The notes under the pieces: model-generated
Databases searched by the model: none
The model's input: the letters and a program-made list of their open reading frames with translations, nothing else
What the model was told of the DNA's origin: nothing
NCBI GenBank assembly: GCA_938091715.1
Contig: CALKMT010000216.1
Coordinates: forward strand, 1-5,499
From: an uncultured Litorivicinus sp.
GTDB taxonomy: Bacteria; Pseudomonadota; Gammaproteobacteria; Pseudomonadales; Litorivicinaceae
Direction of reading: 5' to 3'
Length of the DNA stretch: 5,499 nucleotides
Shown here: positions 1 through 5,499 of the stretch, piece by piece
Layout: every line of letters starts with the position of its first letter
Numbering within the stretch: the first letter of the stretch is position 1
Position numbers and translations under genes: made by a program

Positions 1-601
1 CGTGGTCGACGTGATCCAGGAACAAGCGCAACACTCACTGTTGCAACTGCAGGGCCTAGATGAAGACGAAGACCTGTTCGCCCCGGTCGGTCGGACGGCT
101 CGGCGCCGCGGTCTGTGGCTGGGCGTCAACCTGATTACCGCCTTGCTGGCCAGTGCCGTCATCGGCTTATTCGAGGCCACATTGCAACAGGTGGTGGCAC
201 TGGCAGTCTTGATGCCTATTGTCGCCAGCATGGGAGGCATTGCCGGGACCCAAACCCTGACCATCGTGATTCGTGCGATGGCCTTGGGGCAAATTACCCC
301 GGCCAGGGGTCGTACCCTGGTGCTGCGCGAGCTGGGTGTTGGCCTGATCAACGGGACCTTTTGGTCGGCCGCGGTAGCTGGCGTGGCCTATTTGTGGTTT
401 GGTCAGGCCATCTTGGGCGTCTTGATCGCCGCGGCAATCGTCATCAATCTGGCCACCGCTGCGTTGGCCGGGGCCACACTACCGGGACTGCTAAAGCGTC
501 TCGGCGTCGACCCCGCCTTGGCCGGTGGTGTCCTGTTGACCACCATTACCGACGTGGTCGGTTTCTTTGCCTTTTTGGGGCTGGCAGCGCTGGTCTATTA
601 G
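1..601 (+). CDS. mgtE: Magnesium transporter MgtE, C-terminal membrane domain (5' end outside window)
   Basis: Partial gene: the frame is open at the left edge and ends with TAG at 599-601. About 199 residues are visible. They match the end of the MgtE family: a short acidic connector (DEDEDLFAPV, about residues 20-29), the basic RTARRR stretch, then the hydrophobic segments of the transport domain. Recognisable family motifs are ALAVLMPIVASMGG (about 66-79) with AGTQT just after, LGVGLINGTF, and the last-helix motif TTITDVVGFF (about 180-189). In the characterised Thermus MgtE the Asp of this last-helix motif helps coordinate Mg2+ in the pore; here it is D184. The cytoplasmic MgtE_N and CBS sensor domains expected upstream lie outside the window. 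The family forms inner-membrane, homodimeric Mg2+ channels gated by intracellular Mg2+. The leading GTG at 2-4 is an internal Val codon, not a start. The gene converges on pmbA and its stop overlaps the pmbA stop by 4 bases. In related gammaproteobacteria mgtE often lies next to the ptsN-rapZ-ptsO cluster, so that cluster may lie upstream (inference). Confidence 0.93.
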   Translation, partial: VVDVIQEQAQHSLLQLQGLDEDEDLFAPVGRTARRRGLWLGVNLITALLASAVIGLFEATLQQVVALAVLMPIVASMGGIAGTQTLTIVIRAMALGQITPARGRTLVLRELGVGLINGTFWSAAVAGVAYLWFGQAILGVLIAAAIVINLATAALAGATLPGLLKRLGVDPALAGGVLLTTITDVVGFFAFLGLAALVY

Positions 602-1947
602 GCTGCGACGCTGACTCTGGGAAACAGCATAGAGCTGGCTAGGATTCGTCCTCGATCGTCATAATCTCCGGCCACTCGTGCCAGAGTCGGCCACAAGTCC
701 TTTAGGTTAAACGCCAAGGTAATGCCCTGTACGGGGTGCTGAATTTGACCGCCCTCGACCCAGAAGCCTGCGGCACCGCGGGAGTAATCCCCTGTCACGG
801 CATTCACCCCCTGGCCCATCATTTCGGTAATCAATAAACCCGTGCCCATCTCGGACAGCAGGTCGGTTTGCGAGCCCTGACCACCGGGCAGCCAGAGATT
901 GCGCGCCCCTCCACCGTTGCCGGTGCTGGCTTGTTTCAGGCGGCGTGCGGCGTAGACATCCAGTATCCAGGATTCGATGACACCCTCCTGAACAAAGGCC
1001 TGCTGACGCGTCGCCACCCCATCACTATCAATCGCCGAGCTGCCATTGGCTCCGCTCAGTTGCGGACGCTCTTCAAGGCTGGCCCAGGAGGGCAGGATGG
1101 CTTGGCCCATGGCATCGAGCAGCCAAGAGCTTTGGCGCCAAATTGCGTTGCCGTTTAAGGCGCCGGCCAGCGTGCCCACCAAACCCTGAGACATTCGTGG
1201 ATCAAACACCACGGGATAATGGCCGGTCTGAATAGGACGCGCGTCGAGCCGCGCCAACGTCCGCCGAGCCGCCTCGTGACCAATCTGGGCAGGATCCTTT
1301 AGCTGCTCGGGGTTACGCCGGGAATCATAGGCATAGTCGCGCTGCATACCCTGGCTATCCTGGGCCAGCACCACGGCACTCAGACTGTGTTGCGAGCCCT
1401 GGGTCAGCGCCATCAGTCCCTGGCTGTTGGCATGTACCCGAACGCTGCGGCGGGTCGACAAGTCGCCCCCTTCACTGTTCACAATTCGCGAGTCTGATAA
1501 CGCCGCCGCCTCGCATTGGCCCGCCAGCTCCATGGCCTGTTGACTGTCCAGGGGCCAGTCATGATCCAACGACAAGTCGGGCAATTGCTGGGCCAGTTGA
1601 TCTGGATCGGGCAGACCGCTGAACGGGTCGGCCTGGGTGTGTTTTGCAATGTCCAGCGCCGCCTGCAGGCAGGATTGTATGGCGCCGTCGCTGACATCCG
1701 AGGTCGAGGCCGAGCCCTTGCAGCCGTTCACCCAAACCGTCAGCCCCAAGCTGCGGTCTTTTTCAAATTCCAGCACCTCGGGCTCGCCATGACGCACGGT
1801 CACGCTTAGGCCTTGAGAACTGCCAGCGCTCAGGTCCATCTGATCAGCACCCAGCTTTTTCGCCTGCTCGAGCAGTTTCTGAGCGGCATCTTGCAGGCGT
1901 TTCTGTTCTAATTGGGGATTCCAATCCTTAGACATTGATGCGGTCAT
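598..1947 (-). CDS. pmbA: Metalloprotease PmbA/TldE, non-metal subunit of TldD/TldE
   Basis: Encodes 449 residues, close to the roughly 450 of E. coli PmbA (TldE). Family signatures are seen throughout: an N-terminal helical region (about 10-35), VVFDPRMSQGLVGTLAGALNG (roughly 246-266), WRQSSWLLD with ILPSW, a GVIESWILD turn, STGNGGGARN (341-350), and the very conserved GQGVNAVTGDYSRGAAGFW (378-396). The TldD HExxxH zinc motif is absent, as expected for TldE. In the family, TldE pairs with TldD to make a cytosolic heterodimeric protease. In E. coli it matures microcin B17 and degrades the antitoxin CcdA; the substrate here is unknown. I chose the ATG at 1947-1945 (MTASMSKDW...) because AAAGGAG lies 9 bases upstream. 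The next ATG, 1935-1933 (MSKDW...), is 21 bases from that site and less likely. A longer frame reaching 2175 lies opposite darP and lacks PmbA similarity. The start shares CATG with the divergent darP start; the stop (TAA, 600-598) interleaves with the mgtE stop. Confidence 0.96.
   Translation of the reverse strand: MTASMSKDWNPQLEQKRLQDAAQKLLEQAKKLGADQMDLSAGSSQGLSVTVRHGEPEVLEFEKDRSLGLTVWVNGCKGSASTSDVSDGAIQSCLQAALDIAKHTQADPFSGLPDPDQLAQQLPDLSLDHDWPLDSQQAMELAGQCEAAALSDSRIVNSEGGDLSTRRSVRVHANSQGLMALTQGSQHSLSAVVLAQDSQGMQRDYAYDSRRNPEQLKDPAQIGHEAARRTLARLDARPIQTGHYPVVFDPRMSQGLVGTLAGALNGNAIWRQSSWLLDAMGQAILPSWASLEERPQLSGANGSSAIDSDGVATRQQAFVQEGVIESWILDVYAARRLKQASTGNGGGARNLWLPGGQGSQTDLLSEMGTGLLITEMMGQGVNAVTGDYSRGAAGFWVEGGQIQHPVQGITLAFNLKDLWPTLARVAGDYDDRGRILASSMLFPRVSVAA
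1904..1912 (+). promoter_or_regulatory. Candidate extended -10 promoter element for darP, inside pmbA
   Basis: TGTTCTAAT fits the sigma70 extended -10 pattern TGn-TATAAT with one mismatch in the hexamer (TCTAAT). The hexamer 17 bases upstream (CGGCAT) is a poor -35, which extended -10 promoters can tolerate. Transcription would begin near 1919, leaving a leader of about 26 bases before the darP ATG. It lies within the first codons of pmbA on the opposite strand, where a darP promoter must sit because there is no intergenic DNA. This is a pattern match only; short AT-rich matches arise by chance. Confidence 0.35.
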
Positions 1948-2431
1948 GCAAGACGACTCCTTTGAAGAATTTGACGATCGGCCCAGCAAAAGCGAAATCA
2001 AGCGCGAGATGCACGCGTTGCAGGAGCTGGCCAAACGTTTGGTCGAGCTGACGCCGCACCAATTGAGCCAGGTCCCCATGCCCGAGACGTTGGAAGTGGG
2101 GGTAAAAGACGCGCAGCGATTCAGCCGCGAGGCGCGCCGGCGCCAGTTGCAGTATCTGGGCAAACTGATGCGCAAAATTGACCCTGAACCTATTCAGGCG
2201 GCGCTGATGAAATTTGACCAGTCGTCCGCAGAAAATACCGCGCGCATGCATTTGCTGGAAAAATGGCGCGATCGTCTGATTGACGAGCCGGATGCCCTGA
2301 CGGATTTCTTGAACACCCACCCCGGCGGCGATGTTCAGCATCTGCGCCAATTGATCCGCCACGCCAAAGCGCAAAAATCGGGCGCCAATCGGGCGCTGTT
2401 TCGTTACGTGCGCGAGCATATTGGAGATTAG
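1946..2431 (+). CDS. darP: DarP/YjgA, ribosome-associated 50S assembly factor
   Basis: Encodes 161 residues, slightly shorter than E. coli YjgA (about 183) because its acidic N-terminus is short. The family pattern is clear: an acidic head (DDSFEEFDD, 3-11), the SKSEIKRE motif (14-21), a basic helix REARRRQLQYLGKLMR (61-76), LEKWRDRLI (104-112), HLRQLIRHA (132-140) and a terminal LFRYVRE (151-157). The protein is highly charged and helical with no membrane segment. In E. coli, DarP (dual-action ribosomal maturation protein) binds late 50S precursors and promotes maturation of the peptidyl transferase centre. The ATG at 1946 is the only sensible in-frame start: upstream codons back to a TGA at 1880-1882 hold no ATG, GTG or TTG. 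No good Shine-Dalgarno precedes it. It is divergent from pmbA, sharing CATG at 1945-1948, and convergent with tldD, sharing TTAG at 2428-2431. The yjgA-pmbA divergent pairing also occurs in E. coli. Confidence 0.95.
   Translation: MQDDSFEEFDDRPSKSEIKREMHALQELAKRLVELTPHQLSQVPMPETLEVGVKDAQRFSREARRRQLQYLGKLMRKIDPEPIQAALMKFDQSSAENTARMHLLEKWRDRLIDEPDALTDFLNTHPGGDVQHLRQLIRHAKAQKSGANRALFRYVREHIGD
1957..1963 (-). promoter_or_regulatory. Strong ribosome binding site of pmbA, inside darP
   Basis: Read on the minus strand this is AAAGGAG, a near-consensus Shine-Dalgarno sequence, followed by 9 bases and then the ATG at 1947-1945. It decides the pmbA start in favour of MTASMSKDW over the internal MSKDW. 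On the plus strand the same bases lie in darP codons 4-6, so the sequence serves both as the pmbA ribosome site and as darP coding sequence. Confidence 0.8.
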
Positions 2432-3840
2432 CCCTCGCCACCGATCACGAGCTGATCCAGTTTCAGGGTCGGTTGACCGACACCCACGGGAACGCTCTGG
2501 CCCTCTTTGCCGCAGGTTCCCACGCCCTCATCCAGGGCCAAATCGTTGCCAATCATGCTGACGTTGCCCATGGCTTCCGGGCCGTCACCGATCAATGTAC
2601 TGCCCTTGACCGGCTCGGCAATCTTGCCATTACGAATGCGATACGCCTCGGTGGTCGAGAACACAAACTTGCCGCTGGTGATGTCGACCTGGCCGCCCCC
2701 AAAATTCACTGCGTACAAACCGTCTTTTACGCTTTCGATAATTTCCGCTGGGTCATGCTGACCCGCCCGCATGTAGGTGTTGGTCATACGTGGCATGGTC
2801 AGGCAGGCATAGCTTTCGCGGCGGCCGTTGCCGGTCGGCGCCACCCCCATCAGACGGGCGTTGATACGGTCCTGCAAATACCCTTTCAGGATGCCGTCCT
2901 CGATCAATACCGTTTCTTGGGTCGGCGTGCCTTCATCGTCCAGAGTCAACGAGCCTCGACGGTCGGCCAAGGTCCCATTGTCGACCACGGTGACGCCTTT
3001 GGCCGCTACTTGCTCGCCGATCCGCCCCGAAAAGGCCGATGTGCCCTTGCGGTTAAAGTCCCCCTCGAGTCCGTGGCCCACCGCCTCGTGCAACAGCACG
3101 CCAGGCCAGCCAGGGCCTAACACCACCGGGTAGGTGCCAGCCGGGGCTGCCACCGCTTGCAGGTTAACCAGGGCCAAACGAACCGCCTCCCGGGCCCAGT
3201 GCTCGGGCTGCGAGCCGCCCACCAGTGACTGCAAATCGAAACGTCCACCGCCACCGGCACTGCCACGTTCGCGACGGTCACCATCGCGCACAATGACACT
3301 GACACCGAAGCGCACCAAGGGGCGTACGTCCTGTCCTAATACCCCATCGGTGTTCAGCACCCAGGTCTTTTCGGACTGAGCCACTAAGGACAGGGTGACT
3401 TCCTGGACTCTGGGATCCAGGGCCCGAGTATAAGCATCGATATGCTTTAGAAATTCGACGCGCTGGGCCGGCATCACATTCATCGGTGAGGAGGCCGCAT
3501 ACAGTGCAGGCGCGTGGCTAGCCTGGATTTTCTGTGACCCCGACTGGCCCGCCCGAGCAATTCCGCTGGCCGCTTTGGCCGCCGCCACCAGCGCCGACAA
3601 CTCCAAATCGTCGGTGTAGGCAAACCCCACACGCTCGCCGGTATTGACTCGAATGCCCGCGCCCTGATCGTGGCTGTAGCCCGCGTCTCGAACGATGCCG
3701 TCTTCCAAGGACCAGCTCTCCAGAATCTGGTCTTGCAGATACAAATCCGCGAAATCCACCTGACGCTGACTCAGCCCGCCCAATACCGAGGCTAACCGCT
3801 CCGTGGTCAATCCGCGTTCTTCTAGCCAAGTCGAGCTCAT
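2428..3840 (-). CDS. tldD: Metalloprotease TldD, zinc-bearing subunit of TldD/TldE
   Basis: Encodes 470 residues; E. coli TldD has about 481. The N-terminal domain shows the family's ESWSLEDGIVRDAGYSHDQG (41-60) and the following GxRV and GFAYTDD. The catalytic block is HEAVGHGLEGD (251-261), continuing as FNRKGTSAFSGRIGE. H251 and H256 of the HExxxH motif are the expected zinc ligands and E252 the catalytic acid. The conserved late cysteine in GTCGKEGQ (C443) is the expected third ligand. PTGNGRRESYA (335-345) and GGGQVDITSGKFVF (381-394) are further family signatures. All expected active-site residues are present, so the enzyme should be functional. It should pair with PmbA/TldE, encoded on the same strand beyond darP. 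The ATG (3840-3838) overlaps the yhdP stop in TAATG, with TGAGG 10 bases upstream, which suggests cotranscription and translational coupling with yhdP. The stop (TAA, 2430-2428) interleaves with the darP stop. Confidence 0.97.
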   Translation of the reverse strand: MSSTWLEERGLTTERLASVLGGLSQRQVDFADLYLQDQILESWSLEDGIVRDAGYSHDQGAGIRVNTGERVGFAYTDDLELSALVAAAKAASGIARAGQSGSQKIQASHAPALYAASSPMNVMPAQRVEFLKHIDAYTRALDPRVQEVTLSLVAQSEKTWVLNTDGVLGQDVRPLVRFGVSVIVRDGDRRERGSAGGGGRFDLQSLVGGSQPEHWAREAVRLALVNLQAVAAPAGTYPVVLGPGWPGVLLHEAVGHGLEGDFNRKGTSAFSGRIGEQVAAKGVTVVDNGTLADRRGSLTLDDEGTPTQETVLIEDGILKGYLQDRINARLMGVAPTGNGRRESYACLTMPRMTNTYMRAGQHDPAEIIESVKDGLYAVNFGGGQVDITSGKFVFSTTEAYRIRNGKIAEPVKGSTLIGDGPEAMGNVSMIGNDLALDEGVGTCGKEGQSVPVGVGQPTLKLDQLVIGGEG

Positions 3841-5499
3841 TATTGTTTTGCCTCAGGTTTTAGGGGTTCGATCACCGGCGCATCAAAAGTGCCCGTAACG
3901 GAATAGTTGGTCTCGCCAATTCGGGACAGCCGGTCGCCAGCGACCTGATCAAACAACAAGACCACGCCGGCTGCCAAGGCGGGAAAGCCCGCCAGCAATG
4001 TCGCCGCGGGCAACTGTGCCGACAGGGGCACCTGAACCCGCAAACGGTGGTCCAGGGTGTTATCGGCCAGGTTGCTGGATCCTGTCAGGTACATACTCGA
4101 CCCTGGGCCCAGCAACGTCAGTGGCTCGACCATGCTCAGGCGGCCCGATCGCAGTCGTGCCTGACCGGCCAAAGAGTCAAACGCCAGACCCGGCTTTAAC
4201 AGATCAGAAAAATCCAGTCGCAAGCGGCGGGTGACCGTGCCCAAATTAAAGATACCCAATAAGCGTAGGGCTTCTGCCGCGTTAGGACTGTCCAGAAAGC
4301 GTCCTTCGTTGGCTGCCAGAACGACATCGCCCGTGGATTTCTTGAACTGTGGCGCCCAAGGGTAGCCCGTCCAGGCCAAATCCATGGACACCTGACCCGA
4401 CTCAGTTTCCAACGCGCGCCCCAGGCCCTGACTGTCCAACAACTGGCCTAGATCTTGGAAATCAATGGTCGCCTGCATCGACGATCGCGGCGCTTGGTTG
4501 CTCCATAGGGTCGACGCCTGGACCTGGGCGCCACCCAGCTCCAACGTCATGGGCGCAAACAGAACCCCCTGGTCCGTGCGGGTAATTCGCACATCCAATG
4601 AGTCAATGCGATTGTCATTAACCTGAATATCCGTGGCCTGAACGATCATGTCAGGAAACCCGACAGGCGCAGGCTGATAATCCGTGGTCTCCGGCACGTC
4701 CTCGGGGGAGTTGCCGTGCAGTTTGTCGATGCGCACCCGCAGGGGCTGACCCAGTTGAATAGTGGCCTGGGCATTGGGACCGACGAGCTGCACCGTTTCG
4801 GCATTTGCGGTCACCACGCTTGCGCCGACTTTCAAGTCACCTAAACGGGTATCGCCAATTCGCAGATCCAGATTCGGTGACCCCGCTGACGAGGCTTGAT
4901 CGTTTTGACCGGCCACCTGGGCCCAGCCAATCAAGTCCATCCGATCAGCACGCCCTGCCCATTGGTCGCCTGCGATTCTTAATTCCAATTGATCTGGGAC
5001 CGCAATCTGGATGACCTCCCCGCGGCCCTCGATTCTTAGGTCACCGCCCTGGGCCAGGGGCATGGGTAACTCGCTCTGGGCCGGACGCAGGCGCGTCTCC
5101 AGCGACCAAGTTTCGCCAACTTGAGCCCGCACGACAGAGACACCGGATAGATAGGGCGACAGAACAGGGGCAAAGCGTGTTGCCGCTTGTTTCACGTCCA
5201 CCTCGGCCTGAACCTCCAGGCCAAAGGTCTTGCCGTCGGCCAACTCAAGACGCACAGGACGTCCCTCAAACTCGCCGGTCAAGGCGCTGTCGACCAAGCC
5301 GCCACCAAGATCGTAGACGACCTGTCCTTCTAGGCGATCGACGGTCAAACCCAGCGGCATCCAAACCGCGCTGGCTTGCTTGGGCACCAGGCGAACCTGA
5401 CCCGTCACCGGGTTACCCACCGACAGATCGACCTGGCTTGCTATTGATCCCGAGAGCTCCAGCTCGTCAGTCCAGTCGCCCAATTCAATGGGCAACTGA
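3840..5499 (-). CDS. yhdP: YhdP-like AsmA-family envelope protein, C-terminal part (5' end outside window)
   Basis: Partial gene: the frame is open to the right edge (CAG at 5498-5496 continues it) and ends with TAA at 3842-3840. About 552 residues are visible, whereas YhdP proteins run to roughly 1,200-1,300. Repeating short beta-strand patterns fit the long beta-groove of the AsmA/YhdP group. The end is diagnostic (counting from the codon at 5495): a tract rich in DIQVNDNRIDSLDVRI (289-304), NEGRFLD (396-402), RRLRLDFSDLL (423-433), FDSLAGQARL (439-448), TLDHRLRVQVP (480-490), a short hydrophobic helix (about 495-517) and the terminal TGTFDAPVIEPL (534-545). In E. coli, YhdP is anchored in the inner membrane, spans the periplasm and acts with TamB and YdbH in phospholipid transport to the outer membrane; its N-terminal anchor would lie outside this window. 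The downstream tldD overlaps it by one base. The leucine (TTG) at 5495 is internal, not a start. Confidence 0.92.
   Translation of the reverse strand, partial: QLPIELGDWTDELELSGSIASQVDLSVGNPVTGQVRLVPKQASAVWMPLGLTVDRLEGQVVYDLGGGLVDSALTGEFEGRPVRLELADGKTFGLEVQAEVDVKQAATRFAPVLSPYLSGVSVVRAQVGETWSLETRLRPAQSELPMPLAQGGDLRIEGRGEVIQIAVPDQLELRIAGDQWAGRADRMDLIGWAQVAGQNDQASSAGSPNLDLRIGDTRLGDLKVGASVVTANAETVQLVGPNAQATIQLGQPLRVRIDKLHGNSPEDVPETTDYQPAPVGFPDMIVQATDIQVNDNRIDSLDVRITRTDQGVLFAPMTLELGGAQVQASTLWSNQAPRSSMQATIDFQDLGQLLDSQGLGRALETESGQVSMDLAWTGYPWAPQFKKSTGDVVLAANEGRFLDSPNAAEALRLLGIFNLGTVTRRLRLDFSDLLKPGLAFDSLAGQARLRSGRLSMVEPLTLLGPGSSMYLTGSSNLADNTLDHRLRVQVPLSAQLPAATLLAGFPALAAGVVLLFDQVAGDRLSRIGETNYSVTGTFDAPVIEPLKPEAKQ
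3851..3855 (-). promoter_or_regulatory. Ribosome binding site of tldD, within the yhdP 3' end
   Basis: Minus-strand TGAGG followed by 10 bases and the tldD ATG at 3840. It lies in the last yhdP codons and supports the chosen tldD start, which begins on the last base of the yhdP stop (TAATG). Confidence 0.6.

Noticed and set aside
590..640. Intrinsic terminator between mgtE and pmbA
   Set aside because: No stable GC-rich hairpin followed by a T-run is visible on either strand near the shared stop codons.
115..642. A plus-strand frame overlapping mgtE in another phase
   Set aside because: It is a phase shadow of mgtE, whose own frame has clear membrane segments and family motifs; the alternative product is Arg/Gly-rich with no family pattern.
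1964..2050. A sigma70 promoter for pmbA within darP
   Set aside because: TTGATT (2001-1996, minus strand) resembles a -35, but no acceptable -10 lies 16-19 bases downstream; the closest hexamer, TCAAAT, is 21 bases away. I do not call a promoter.
1948..2175. Upstream extension of pmbA by 76 codons
   Set aside because: The added residues are Arg/Ser/Cys-rich with no PmbA similarity and lie opposite darP. The strong AAAGGAG site and the 449-residue length support the start at 1947.
1928..2419. A 163-codon minus-strand frame opposite darP
   Set aside because: It mirrors darP, which has clear DarP family motifs throughout; the antisense product resembles no family I recognise.
2473..3120. A 215-codon plus-strand open frame opposite tldD
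   Set aside because: It lies wholly antisense to the strongly conserved TldD catalytic region, has no recognisable domain, and its composition is what antisense reading of a GC-rich gene gives.
1..5499. Defence system, mobile element, CRISPR array, tRNA or RiPP precursor near tldD/pmbA
   Set aside because: All five genes belong to conserved housekeeping families and fill the window without gaps. There are no terminal repeats, transposase motifs or spaced repeats, and no small peptide gene that could be a TldD/TldE substrate.

Overview
The window is ordinary, dense gammaproteobacterial chromosome. It is GC-rich by eye, with no mobile element, RNA gene, CRISPR array or long repeat that I could see. 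Five protein genes fill it: the end of an MgtE-type Mg2+ transporter (+), pmbA/tldE (-), darP/yjgA (+), tldD (-), and the C-terminal part of a YhdP/AsmA-like envelope protein (-). From memory, the yhdP-tldD-yjgA-pmbA order is that of Pseudomonas aeruginosa PA4476-PA4472. Pseudomonas has a nitrilase-family gene between yhdP and tldD, and it is absent here. The order and protein similarity suggest a free-living, Pseudomonas/Oceanospirillales-like gammaproteobacterium; I cannot name the genus.

Layout: mgtE (1-601, +) meets pmbA (598-1947, -) tail to tail with their stop codons interleaved in TTAG. pmbA and darP (1946-2431, +) are divergent, with start codons interleaved in CATG. darP and tldD (2428-3840, -) again converge on a TTAG. 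yhdP (3840-5499, -, entering from the right edge) ends in TAATG, which is also the tldD start. Every junction therefore overlaps by 1-4 bases, and there is no intergenic DNA in the window.

Function: TldD and PmbA/TldE form a heterodimeric zinc protease acting on peptides and peptide-derived natural products. TldD carries the HExxxH metal site and TldE is the metal-free partner. DarP (YjgA) is a 50S ribosome assembly factor. YhdP is a bridge-like protein implicated in moving phospholipid to the outer membrane. MgtE imports Mg2+. No single pathway joins all five. The direct functional link is TldD with TldE, whose genes lie on the same strand but are separated by the oppositely oriented darP.

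The window does not contain a convincing new biological system. What deserves attention is the architecture: zero-spacer packing, start codons sharing CATG, and a possible non-contiguous operon in which a yhdP-tldD transcript runs antisense through darP into pmbA.
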